This document shows, piece after piece, positions 7,169 through 16,582 of a DNA stretch of 64,000 nt. This DNA is from Acidobacteriota bacterium (GTDB lineage: Bacteria > Acidobacteriota > Thermoanaerobaculia > Gp7-AA8): NCBI GenBank assembly GCA_003223645.1, contig QHVT01000024.1, positions 1 to 64,000 of the forward strand. Reading direction: 5' to 3'. Under the pieces are notes generated by a model that saw nothing but the letters and a program-made list of their open reading frames with translations, was not told the DNA's origin and made no database searches. A program made the position numbers and the translations under genes. Position 1 is the first letter of the stretch. Each line of letters begins with the position of its first letter.

Positions 7169-7495
7169 TTACAGCTTGAAGACGAGGAAGGCGATGAGTA
7201 GCGCGTAGATGACCAGCGACTCGATCAGCGCGAGGCCGATGATCATCGCGGTGCGGATGGCGCCGCCGGCGCTGGGGTTGCGGGCGATGCCTTCGACCGA
7301 CGCGGCGATGGCGCGCGACTGTCCGATGGCACCCGCGGCCGCAGCGAGGCCGAGCAGGAACGCCGCTCCGATGACGCCCCAGCGCACGACACCCGCCTGG
7401 GGATGGTTGTACGCCGGATCCACCGGTGTCTGCGCGAACGCCGAGACCGATGCGAGCACCAGCAGGGCGAGCAGGATGATGTGCTTCTTGTTCAC
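7169..7495 (-). CDS. atpE: ATP synthase Fo subunit c
   Basis: A 108-residue c-subunit started by a GTG with AAGGAGGAG upstream. An N-terminal hydrophobic segment ending SAFAQ (residues 1-22) looks like a cleavable signal or extra helix, an extension seen in some lineages. The two-helix hairpin follows: GQSRAIAASVEGIARNPSAGG is the inner helix and polar loop, and GLALIESLVIYALL is the outer helix with ion-binding Glu92. Gln59, Glu92, Ser93 and Tyr97 match the spacing of the sodium ligands known from Ilyobacter-type c-rings (Q32, E65, S66, Y70), so sodium coupling is predicted. It is the last gene of the nuo-atp operon. Confidence 0.95.
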   Translation of the reverse strand: MNKKHIILLALLVLASVSAFAQTPVDPAYNHPQAGVVRWGVIGAAFLLGLAAAAGAIGQSRAIAASVEGIARNPSAGGAIRTAMIIGLALIESLVIYALLIAFLVFKL

Positions 7496-7530
7496 TCGAT
7501 TCTCCTCCTTTAAGAGTTGCAGATTCAGAT

Positions 7531-7610
7531 TGCGGATGGCAGATGGCGGATGGCGGATGGCAGAACCGGGAAGTTGGTTCGCCGTCTGGCATTTGCGATC
7601 TGCCATCCAG
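7531..7610. repeat. 7-nt period inverted repeat island (GATGGCG/GATGGCA type)
   Basis: Between atpB and atpE the plus strand shows a run of GATGGCG/GATGGCA heptamers (7533-7563), followed by a complementary arm rich in CTGCCATC (7581-7609). The arms can pair imperfectly. Similar words occur at 21.6, 38.5, 57.0 and 58.3 kb in this window. Confidence 0.8.
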
Positions 7611-7614
7611 TTTC

Positions 7615-8319
7615 TCAATGTTCTTCAGTTGCGGTGGCGCCGCTGATGTAGACCATGTTGAGCATGATGAAGACGAAGGTCTGCAGGAAGGCACCGAAGA
7701 TTCCGAGTCCCATCATCGGCCAGGGAAGGACGAACGGGAGCATGCCCATGAACACGCCGGCCGCGGCGTGCTCGCCGAAGATGTTTCCGAACAAGCGCAT
7801 GGCCAGCGAGAGGATGCGCGCGAAGTTGCCGATCATCTCGATGATGAACATCAGCGGCGCGAGCCACCACACCGGTCCGCCGAAGTGCGCCAGGTAATGC
7901 AGGAGTCCCTGCGCCTTGATGCCCTGCCAGTTGTAGTAGAGGAAGGCGGTGATGGACATGGCGAACGTCGTGTTGACGTTGCTGGTCGGCGGCTGCAGGA
8001 AGAAGAAGAGGCCGAAGATGTTGCCGATGAAGATGAAGACGGCGAAGGCGCCGATGATGTAGAGGTGCTGCTCTCCGCCGTGGCCGATGATGTCGTTGAG
8101 CATGCCTTTGAGGCCGCTCACCGTGAGCTCCAGGAACTGCTGAAAAGTGCTCGGGTTGTCGCGGCTGATGCGGCGCGACATGATCGGAAAGACTACGCAG
8201 CTGATGACGAGCACCAGCAGCGCCATGATGACGTGGTCCGGCACGTCCCACGCGTAAGGCGTGAGCTTGTGCCAGAGGGCGTTGAACGGCGCGTAGAGGA
8301 TCGAGTGTTCGTGTTCCAT
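7615..8319 (-). CDS. atpB: ATP synthase Fo subunit a
   Basis: A 234-residue subunit a. The membrane-embedded stator channel is recognisable from IEMIGNFARILSLAMRLFGNIFGEH, which contains the essential Arg of helix 5 facing the c-ring Glu, and from the C-terminal GIFGAFLQTFVFIMLNMVYI helix. Five to six membrane helices are evident. It follows the atpI-like gene with no gap (start at 8319, previous stop at 8320). It works with AtpE to turn ion flow into rotation. The other Fo/F1 genes (atpF, H, A, G, D, C) are not in this window. Confidence 0.95.
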   Translation of the reverse strand: MEHEHSILYAPFNALWHKLTPYAWDVPDHVIMALLVLVISCVVFPIMSRRISRDNPSTFQQFLELTVSGLKGMLNDIIGHGGEQHLYIIGAFAVFIFIGNIFGLFFFLQPPTSNVNTTFAMSITAFLYYNWQGIKAQGLLHYLAHFGGPVWWLAPLMFIIEMIGNFARILSLAMRLFGNIFGEHAAAGVFMGMLPFVLPWPMMGLGIFGAFLQTFVFIMLNMVYISGATATEEH

Positions 8320-8856
8320 TCAGTTTCGAAAGACCGCGTATAGAGCTTCAGCCATGATCCCGACCACGATGATCGAGAACCCCAGCAACACACTGACAGC
8401 GTTGAAATGAGCTACGGTGATCGTGACCAGGAGCGCCACACCCAGAAGAACGAACCGTCCAATGGCACGAAACGTAAGCCTTCGCGCGTTGCGCCGGTGT
8501 GCCGCCGGTTGGAGCAGAGCTTGCGCGATCTCCTCCAACCAAAGGAAGCAGATGATAGTCACGGCGGCGGAACAAGTCAATCCGAGAAATCCGCGAAAAC
8601 CGGCCGAAATCCACGAGAAAACGGCGAAAACGACGTAGGCGATGACGGCGGTGCGCTTGATGCGGCGGATGACGGCGCGGGACTCGGTTTCATCATCCGC
8701 AGCCGCGAAACCCGGGCCCGGGCCGGAGCCCGCTTCCGCGCCCGGGGCGGCGGACAATGCAGTCGCTTCGCTCGCCCCCGCCCCGGGCTCGGGCGCGGGC
8801 GCGGGCTCGGGCTCGGGAACGCGCGCGGGGAGGAGCGGGCGTTCCTCAGGGAGCAT
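8320..8856 (-). CDS. ATP synthase subunit I-like membrane protein
   Basis: A 178-residue protein with a ~60-residue cytoplasmic N-terminus of Pro/Glu/Ala-Pro repeats, then four membrane helices (VIAYVVFAVFSW, LTCSAAVTIICFLWL, FVLLGVALLVTIT, VLLGFSIIVVGIMAEAL). Position between atpZ and atpB and the four-helix layout fit the AtpI family, which helps assemble or load the c-ring. The start ATG lies within the atpZ stop region (11-bp overlap), so the genes are translationally coupled. The Pro-rich N-terminus is coded by strongly repetitive GC-rich DNA and is probably variable. Family assignment rests largely on context. Confidence 0.65.
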   Translation of the reverse strand: MLPEERPLLPARVPEPEPAPAPEPGAGASEATALSAAPGAEAGSGPGPGFAAADDETESRAVIRRIKRTAVIAYVVFAVFSWISAGFRGFLGLTCSAAVTIICFLWLEEIAQALLQPAAHRRNARRLTFRAIGRFVLLGVALLVTITVAHFNAVSVLLGFSIIVVGIMAEALYAVFRN

Positions 8857-9067
8857 TCTTCGCGAGGCGGAAGAGGTTGACGAAGGCGGCGACGATGCCG
8901 AGGAAGGTGAAGATGCCGGTCAGCCAGGGATAGGTGCCGAAGAGTTTGTCCATGCCGCGGCCCCAGAAGTAGCCGAGGGCCATGGCGATCGGGAACATCC
9001 AGCCGATGGAGGATGCTTCGGCGAGCGCGCGAAAGTCGCGGCGGTTCTTATCGTCATCGTTGGGCAT
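8846..9067 (-). CDS. atpZ: AtpZ/AtpI family assembly protein
   Basis: A 73-residue protein opening MPNDDDKNRRDFRALAEASSIGW, with two membrane helices (MFPIAMALGYFWGRGMDKLFG and WLTGIFTFLGIVAAFVNLFRL). The short polar head, GxxxG-type first helix and LFG-T-PW-LT turn are typical of AtpZ-type proteins at the front of ATP synthase gene clusters. The ATG lies inside the last codons of nuoN (14-bp overlap), linking the nuo and atp parts of the transcript. It probably acts in Fo assembly or magnesium/ion handling; the exact role is debated. Confidence 0.8.
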   Translation of the reverse strand: MPNDDDKNRRDFRALAEASSIGWMFPIAMALGYFWGRGMDKLFGTYPWLTGIFTFLGIVAAFVNLFRLAKNAP

Positions 9068-10568
9068 TGTTCGCCGCCACGCGTTTAGCGACCCATCCAC
9101 CCGAGATCTTCGCTTGTTCGACGAGCGGTCCGGGAAGGATTCCGAAGAGCAGGGTGACGACGAGACAGATCGCGGCGACGAGTTTCAGTCCGCCGCTCGA
9201 CACGACTTCGGCCTGGCCGTCTCCGTCGCGCAGGTACATCGCCATCACGATGCGGAAGTAGAAGAACATCGACACGGCCGACATGAGCACGGCGACGATG
9301 GCGAGCCATCCGAATCCCGCGCCGACGGCGGCGTAGAAGAGAAAGTACTTGCCGATGAAGCCCGCGGTCGGCGGAATGCCGCCGAGGGAGAGGAGGAAGA
9401 TGATCATCGCGAACGCCCACAGCGGCGCGCGGCGATGCAGTCCCTCGAAGTCACTCACCTGCTCGCCCGCGTACTCGTGCTTCGAGAGCATCAGCACGGT
9501 CGCCCAGATGCCGAGGGTGGCGAAGACGTAGACGACGGAGTAGACGAGCACTCCATAGAGTCCCATCTCGCTGACGGAGATGATGCCGAGCAGCACGTAG
9601 CCGGCGTGACCGATGGACGAGTACGCGAGCATGCGCTTGATGTTGTCCTGGGTGATGGCGGCGAGGTTGCCGATGATCATGGACAGCGCGGCGATGATCG
9701 CCAGGACGACCTGCCAGTCGAGGCGGAAGTGGTGCATGCCGACGTAGAAGATGCGCGCGAAGATCGCGAAGGCGGCGGACTTCGATGCCGTCGACAAAAA
9801 CGCCGTGATGGGCGTCGGCGCGCCTTCGTATACGTCAGGCGTCCAGACATGGAACGGCGCCGCCGCGATCTTGAAGCAGAGGCCCGCGCCCAACAGCATG
9901 ATGCCGAACATCAGCGCGTCGTTGGTGACGAGGGTCGACATCGCGTCGGCGATGCGCATCAGGTTGAGCGTGCCGGTGACGCCGTAGATCAGCGAGATCC
10001 CGTACAACAAAATCGCCGAGCTCACCGTCCCGAGCACGAAGTACTTCATCGCCGCCTCGGTGCTCTTCAATTCGTTCTTGAAGTAACCCGCGAGGATGTA
10101 ACTCGACAGCGACAACAGCTCGAGGCCGATGTAGATCGCCGCGAGGTGAACGCCCGAGACCATGAACATCATGCCGCAGAGCGCGAACGAGAGGAGCGAG
10201 TAGTACTCCCAGGCGGAGTAGCGCGAGGCCGCGAGGTAGTCGTCGGAGAGCAACACGAGCATCGCCATCGTGGCGATGAAGAGGAGCTTGAAGAAGATCG
10301 CGAAGGAGTCGAGCGCGAACATCGACGCGAATGTTTTGGTCTGCGCGACGTCGGCCACGAGGCCGGAGCTGGCGATGACGGCGACGGCGGTGAGGACGAG
10401 GATGGCGAGCATCGTCCATTTGGCGGTACGCGCTCCCCCGCCCGAAGGCGCGCCGGAGGCGCGCACCACTCCACCACCACGGCGCATCACGGGCGCGATC
10501 AGCAACAGACACGCGCCAATGGAGATGACGATCTCCGGCAACAGGTAGATCGTGTCGCCCCAGGTCAT
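9054..10568 (-). CDS. nuoN: NADH-quinone oxidoreductase subunit N
   Basis: A 504-residue antiporter-like subunit with about 14 membrane helices. Conserved elements include the discontinuous-helix region KYFVLGTVSSAILLYGISLIYG, LCFKIAAAPFHVWTPDVYEGAPTP and KRMLAYSSIGHAGYVLLG, each carrying proton-path Lys/Glu/His residues. It is the distal-pump member next to NuoM. The ATG overlaps the nuoM stop (ATGA). A 35-bp GC palindromic word in the N-terminal third encodes VVRASGAPSGGG, which recurs as VVRASGAPAGGG near 59.9 kb, so it probably entered as a repeat between two helices. Confidence 0.95.
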   Translation of the reverse strand: MTWGDTIYLLPEIVISIGACLLLIAPVMRRGGGVVRASGAPSGGGARTAKWTMLAILVLTAVAVIASSGLVADVAQTKTFASMFALDSFAIFFKLLFIATMAMLVLLSDDYLAASRYSAWEYYSLLSFALCGMMFMVSGVHLAAIYIGLELLSLSSYILAGYFKNELKSTEAAMKYFVLGTVSSAILLYGISLIYGVTGTLNLMRIADAMSTLVTNDALMFGIMLLGAGLCFKIAAAPFHVWTPDVYEGAPTPITAFLSTASKSAAFAIFARIFYVGMHHFRLDWQVVLAIIAALSMIIGNLAAITQDNIKRMLAYSSIGHAGYVLLGIISVSEMGLYGVLVYSVVYVFATLGIWATVLMLSKHEYAGEQVSDFEGLHRRAPLWAFAMIIFLLSLGGIPPTAGFIGKYFLFYAAVGAGFGWLAIVAVLMSAVSMFFYFRIVMAMYLRDGDGQAEVVSSGGLKLVAAICLVVTLLFGILPGPLVEQAKISGGWVAKRVAANNAQR

Positions 10569-12259
10569 TTCTCGGCGACCTCGGAAGGTGTGTGGGTGCC
10601 GCTGCCCTCAGCGGCACCGCGACCGCTGGGGGCAGCGGTCGCCACAGTGGATGGATACGGGGCAGCGGCCGCCACAGTGGACGGATACGGGGCAGCGGCC
10701 GCCACAGTGGACGGATACGTGAGCTGTTGTTTGTCGAAGTATTTCGGATCGACTTTCCTGACGATGTAGTCGACCGGCTTCTCGACGACGTCGAGGAACG
10801 GTGTCGGGTAGACGCCGATCCAGACCATCATCACGATGAGCGCGAGCATCAGTCCGAGCTCGCGCTTGTTGACGTCGGGCACGTTCTGGTTGGCGGGATT
10901 GTCGAGCGGTCCCCAGAACACGCGCTGGTAGAGCCAGAGCAGGTACGCGGCGCCGAGGACGATGCCGGTGGCGGCGAACGCGGCGTAGGAGATGGTGCCG
11001 AAGGCGGTCGAATTCGCGGCGCCGAGGAGGATCATGAACTCGCCGATGAATCCGTTCAGCGCGGGGAGTCCCATCGACGACAGCGCGGCGATGAGGAAGA
11101 GCGCGGCGTACATCGGCATCTGCTTCGCGAGCCCGCCGTAGTCCGCGATCATGCGGGTGTGGCGGCGCTCGTAGATGAAGCCGACGAGCAGGAACAACGC
11201 GCCCGTCGAGATGCCGTGGTTGATCATCTGCAGGACCGAGCCGCGCAGACCGATCGGGTTCAGCGCGAACATGCCGAGCATCACGAAGCCGAGGTGCGAG
11301 ACCGATGAATAAGCGACGAGCTTCTTCATGTCCTTCTGCACCAGCGATACGAGCGCGCCGTAGATGATGCCGATGATGGAGAGCACGACGATCGGAACGA
11401 GCAACTGTTTGGTTGCATCAGGAAGAATCGGCAGCGCGAATCGCACGAAGCCGTACGTGCCCATCTTCAGCAGGACGGCGGCGAGGATGATCGAGCCGGC
11501 GGTCGGCGCCTCGACGTGCGCGTCGGGCAGCCAGGTGTGGAACGGGAACATCGGCACCTTGATGGCGAAGCCGAAGAAGAAGCCGAGGAAGATCCAGAAC
11601 TGCAGCTGCGGCGGAATGAGGTGGCCGATGTTGTGGAACTGCAGCACGCTGAACGTGCCGGGATTGCCGAGTCCTTTGATGTGGAGGAAGTCGATGCCGC
11701 CGTCATTGAAGAAATACAACGCGAGGATCGAGAGCAGCATCAGCACCGATCCGGCGAGCGTGTAGAGGAAGAACTTGATGGCGGCGTAGAGCTTTCGCGA
11801 TCCGCCCCAGATGCCGATGATGAAGTACATCGGCACGAGCATGACTTCCCAGAAGACGTAGAAGAGGAAGAAGTCGAGGGCGCAGAACGTGCCGAGCATG
11901 CCGGTCTGCAGGAGGAGGAGAAGGATGTAGTACTCCTTCTCGCGGAACTTGATGGCGCTGTAGGACGAGACGATGGCGATGATGCCCATGAACGTCGTCA
12001 GCAGGATGAGCAGCAGCGCGATGCCGTCGATGCCGAATTCGTACTTCACGCCGAGGGACGGGATCCACCGATAGGTCTCGCGGAACTGGAAGAGCTTCGT
12101 CTTGTCGAAGTTCGGCCAGAGCCAGAGCGAGACGAGGAAGTCGATCACCGCGGTGGCCGTGGCCATCGTGCGAATCGTGCGCGTCGCGTTCTTGCTCATG
12201 AACAGGATCACGAGCGCGCCCACCGCGGGGATGTAGGTGATGATGTTCAATATGCCCAT
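10565..12259 (-). CDS. nuoM: NADH-quinone oxidoreductase subunit M
   Basis: A 564-residue antiporter-like proton-pumping subunit. Diagnostic stretches are FFLFYVFWEVMLVPMYFIIGIWGG (with the buried Glu), AIKVPMFPFHTWLPDAHVEAPTAGS and KKLVAYSSVSHLGFVMLG. About 14 helices precede an unusual ~50-residue cytoplasmic tail made of three YPSTVAAAAP-type repeats and a GRGAAEGSGTHTP end. That tail is encoded by a 30-bp minisatellite (10641-10719) plus a GC-rich palindromic repeat (10591-10646), not by family sequence, so it is probably a late addition. It is separated from nuoL by a 195-bp repeat-filled gap. Confidence 0.95.
   Translation of the reverse strand: MGILNIITYIPAVGALVILFMSKNATRTIRTMATATAVIDFLVSLWLWPNFDKTKLFQFRETYRWIPSLGVKYEFGIDGIALLLILLTTFMGIIAIVSSYSAIKFREKEYYILLLLLQTGMLGTFCALDFFLFYVFWEVMLVPMYFIIGIWGGSRKLYAAIKFFLYTLAGSVLMLLSILALYFFNDGGIDFLHIKGLGNPGTFSVLQFHNIGHLIPPQLQFWIFLGFFFGFAIKVPMFPFHTWLPDAHVEAPTAGSIILAAVLLKMGTYGFVRFALPILPDATKQLLVPIVVLSIIGIIYGALVSLVQKDMKKLVAYSSVSHLGFVMLGMFALNPIGLRGSVLQMINHGISTGALFLLVGFIYERRHTRMIADYGGLAKQMPMYAALFLIAALSSMGLPALNGFIGEFMILLGAANSTAFGTISYAAFAATGIVLGAAYLLWLYQRVFWGPLDNPANQNVPDVNKRELGLMLALIVMMVWIGVYPTPFLDVVEKPVDYIVRKVDPKYFDKQQLTYPSTVAAAAPYPSTVAAAAPYPSTVATAAPSGRGAAEGSGTHTPSEVAEK
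10591..10719. repeat. GC palindrome plus 30-bp minisatellite in the nuoM 3' end
   Basis: 10591-10646 holds a palindromic word (TGGGTGCCGCTGCCCTCAGC and its near mirror) that recurs at 54853-54942. Next to it, 2.6 copies of a 30-bp unit (GCCACAGTGGACGGATACGG core) run from 10641 to 10719. Both are translated as the C-terminal tail of NuoM. Confidence 0.85.
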
Positions 12260-12278
12260 TTACGCTCCGCTCTAGCTA

Positions 12279-12446
12279 TTAGGTCTTAGGTCTTAGGAAT
12301 TCACGTCATCCTGAGCCGCGCAGACGGCGAAGGATCTCGAAATTGCAGGCAGTCGCATGTTTGAGATCCTTCGCAGCGCTGCGCCGGCTCAGGATGACGA
12401 CTCGTTCAGAGGTTTCCGTAAGACCTAAGACCTAATACCTAAGACC
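12279..12446. repeat. Nested inverted repeats between nuoL and nuoM
   Basis: The outer arms are 7-nt period runs, TAGGTCT (12279-12297) and AAGACCT (12420-12446). Inside them lies a second inverted repeat: CGTCATCCTGAGCCG...GAAGGATCTC (12304-12338) and its near complement (12363-12399). The inner word is of the GTCATCC-GAGCG type that is dispersed in many bacterial genomes. No gene is present. Confidence 0.85.
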
Positions 12447-12454
12447 TTTCTCCC

Positions 12455-14608
<2,154 letters not shown>

Positions 14609-14615
14609 GGCACTC

Positions 14616-14705
14616 CTCGGTTGCTCGGTTGCGCGGTCGCGCCGTTGCGCGGCGCGCGAGCGGCGCGTTTGCTGAGCAACCGCGAGACTGCGCAACTGCG
14701 AAACT
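14616..14705. repeat. 8-nt period inverted repeat island (GGTTGCGC type)
   Basis: A run of GGTTGCTC/GGTTGCGC/GGTCGCGC octamers is followed by the complementary arm GAGCAACC, GCGAGACT, GCGCAACT, GCGAAACT. It separates nuoL and nuoK. The same design with nearly the same word occurs at 18964-19053. Confidence 0.85.
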
Positions 14706-14706
14706 G

Positions 14707-15009
14707 TTACCCATGCAGCGTTTTCACCTCGTCGACATTCACGGTGGAGCGGAGCCGGTACAACTGGATCATGATCGCGAGTCCGACCGCGGCTTCGCCC
14801 GCGGCGACGGTGATGACGAAGATGGTGAAGACCTGCCCCTGCAGGTCGGCGAGGCGATGGGAGAAAGCGACGAGGTTGATGTTGACGGCGTTGAGCATCA
14901 GCTCGATCGACATCAGCACGGTGATCATGTTGCGGCGGATGATCACGCCGACGATGCCGATCGCGAAGAGCGTGGCGGAGAGCATCAGGTACTGAGCGGT
15001 GCTAGGCAT
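14707..15009 (-). CDS. nuoK: NADH-quinone oxidoreductase subunit K
   Basis: A 100-residue protein of the exact family length, started at [21 protein letters not shown]. Three membrane helices carry the conserved Glu residues of the proton path ([21 protein letters not shown] and [17 protein letters not shown]). It forms the link between NuoJ/A and the antiporter modules. The first eight codons and their upstream region are duplicated about 121 bp further upstream (15130), where the copy runs into repeat sequence and is not a functional start. Confidence 0.95.
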   Translation of the reverse strand: MPSTAQYLMLSATLFAIGIVGVIIRRNMITVLMSIELMLNAVNINLVAFSHRLADLQGQVFTIFVITVAAGEAAVGLAIMIQLYRLRSTVNVDEVKTLHG

Positions 15010-15240
15010 GGGGCGCCTCCGTTGGAGGCGAATTGAGGATTGAGGATTGAGGATTGTGGATTGTGGGGATCCAGCGCGCGGACCGCCGCCTTGCATTCGC
15101 AATCCACAGGTACTGAGCGGTGCTAGGCATGGGGCGCCTCCGTTGGAGGCGAATTGAGGATTGAGGATTGAGGATTGAGAGCGGCGTACTCGCGAGCGCG
15201 CCCATCGCATTCTCAATTCTCAATTCACAATTCTCAATTC
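14990..15240. repeat. Duplicated nuoK 5' end within 7-nt repeat island
   Basis: Two copies of a ~65-bp segment (14989-15053 and 15109-15174) contain the nuoK start, GGCGCCTCCGTTGGAGGCG (a palindrome) and runs of GAGGATT heptamers. A complementary arm of TCTCAAT heptamers (15212-15240) follows. The second copy of the start codon is followed by only eight nuoK codons. Confidence 0.85.
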
Positions 15241-15917
15241 GCATTCACGAGATCCTTCACTTCTTTCTCCGTCTCCACGCGCTCGAGCATGTAGTCGGGC
15301 GCGGTCTCTTCTTCGAGGGCGGACAGCTCGCGCTTGCCGATCACGATCGCGCCGATCATCGCGACGAGGAGAAACAGCGACGCGACTTCGAAGGGCACGA
15401 GGTAGTCGCGATAGAGCGCCATGCCGATGGCTTCCGCGTTGCGGTTGTCTTTCGCGCGCCACTTGCGTACGAGTTTGTTGGGATCGGTCGGATGCTGCGT
15501 GAGGACTTGCTCGCGCACCGTCGTCAGTTTCTTCGCTGCGTTCGGCGCTTCGTCGTGATACGCGCCGGTGCGGACGACCGCGAAGAAGAGGACGAAGATC
15601 GCGACGCCGACGCCGATGCCGCCGAGGGTGTAGCTCGTCGTCATCTTCTCGTCGGGCAGATGCCGCACGTTGATCAGCATGACGACGAAGAGGAACAGCA
15701 CCATGATGCCGCCGGCGTAGACGAGCACCTGCACGGCGGCGACGAACTCCGCGGCCTTGATGACGAACAGCACGGCCACGCAGAGGAACGTGAGCAGGAG
15801 GAAGAGCGCGGAGTGGACGGGGTTGCGCATCATCACGACGAGGAAGGACGCCGCGACGGCGATCGTCCCGATGACGATGAAGACGACCAGCGGCGCGTTG
15901 GAGGCGATGGCATCCAT
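15234..15917 (-). CDS. nuoJ: NADH-quinone oxidoreductase subunit J
   Basis: A 227-residue membrane subunit. The N-terminal helices read VVFIVIGTIAVAASFLVVM and NPVHSALFLLLTFLCVAVLFV, followed by the conserved FVAAVQVLVYAGGIMVLFLFVVML, which holds the pi-bulge helix involved in coupling. The region after helix 4 (residues ~115-165) is polar and longer than in E. coli. A last helix, FEVASLFLLVAMIGAIVIGK, is followed by an acidic tail. Its stop sits in the 3' arm of the repeat island shared with nuoK. Confidence 0.93.
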   Translation of the reverse strand: MDAIASNAPLVVFIVIGTIAVAASFLVVMMRNPVHSALFLLLTFLCVAVLFVIKAAEFVAAVQVLVYAGGIMVLFLFVVMLINVRHLPDEKMTTSYTLGGIGVGVAIFVLFFAVVRTGAYHDEAPNAAKKLTTVREQVLTQHPTDPNKLVRKWRAKDNRNAEAIGMALYRDYLVPFEVASLFLLVAMIGAIVIGKRELSALEEETAPDYMLERVETEKEVKDLVNAN

Positions 15918-15932
15918 CTAAGCGCGTTCTCC

Positions 15933-16034
15933 TGTCATCCCGAGCGGGAGCGAGGGACCTGGGTGGGCGGCGCTGCGAGGCATGTGAGCCGAAGCCCCAC
16001 CCGCCCAGGTTCCTCGCTTACGCTCGGAATGACA
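15933..16034. repeat. GTCATCC-type inverted repeat between nuoI and nuoJ
   Basis: The arms TGTCATCCCGAGCGGGAGCG... (15933-15970) and its near complement (about 15997-16034) are roughly 85 percent complementary and enclose a 25-nt loop. The word CGAGCGnnAGCGAGGnACCTGGG is related to the inner repeat at 12304-12399. No T-tract follows, so it is not a simple terminator. Confidence 0.8.
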
Positions 16035-16039
16035 TCGGC

Positions 16040-16582
16040 TCACTCCGTTCCTCCGGCGATCTGCTTCTGTCCTTTGATGCGCTTCACGTCGTCGTCTTCA
16101 GGAAGGCCGGTGAACTTCGGACGGTCGTCCCAGTACTCCAGCTCCTGCATGTTGAAATACAAATCGTTGCGGTCGTAGGTTGCGAGCTCGTAGGTCTTGG
16201 TCGTGAGCCAGATCGATTTCGGCTTGGTGGGACACGCTTCTTCGCAGAGCGAGCAGAACATGCAGCGCTTCACGTCGATGTCGTAGCGGTCGAGGACCTT
16301 GACCTTTTTCTTCTTCTCGCCTTCCTGGATGATCTCGTCGTGTACGTCGATGTAGATGATGTCGATCGGACACGCGACCGCGCACAACTTGCACGCAATG
16401 CAGCGGTCATACGAGAACTTGAACATTCCTCGGAAGCGATCGGCCGGCTCCATCCGCTCTTCCGGATAGCGGATCGTCACCTTCGGCTTGAACAGCTCCC
16501 GCAGCGTGGTCTTCAGCCCCTCGAGCAAATCGAGCACGAGGAACTTCTCGGACCACTTCGCCTTCGCATACTCAACTTGCAT
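16040..16582 (-). CDS. nuoI: NADH-quinone oxidoreductase subunit I (2x 4Fe-4S)
   Basis: A 180-residue peripheral-arm subunit. Two ferredoxin motifs, CIACKLCAVACP and CMFCSLCEEACP, bind clusters N6a and N6b and pass electrons toward NuoB. An N-terminal amphipathic helix (LLEGLKTTLRELFKPKVTIRYP) docks it to the membrane arm. Between the two motifs is a Lys-rich insertion (EGEKKKKVKVLDRYDI). Its start overlaps the nuoH end by 11 bp. The order H-I-J-K matches other nuo operons. Confidence 0.96.
   Translation of the reverse strand: MQVEYAKAKWSEKFLVLDLLEGLKTTLRELFKPKVTIRYPEERMEPADRFRGMFKFSYDRCIACKLCAVACPIDIIYIDVHDEIIQEGEKKKKVKVLDRYDIDVKRCMFCSLCEEACPTKPKSIWLTTKTYELATYDRNDLYFNMQELEYWDDRPKFTGLPEDDDVKRIKGQKQIAGGTE

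Noticed and set aside
8982-10769. Long plus-strand open frame opposite nuoN
   Set aside because: It is an antisense shadow of nuoN in GC-rich DNA; the translated product is Arg/Asp/His/Glu-rich low complexity with no known domain, while the minus strand is clearly nuoN.
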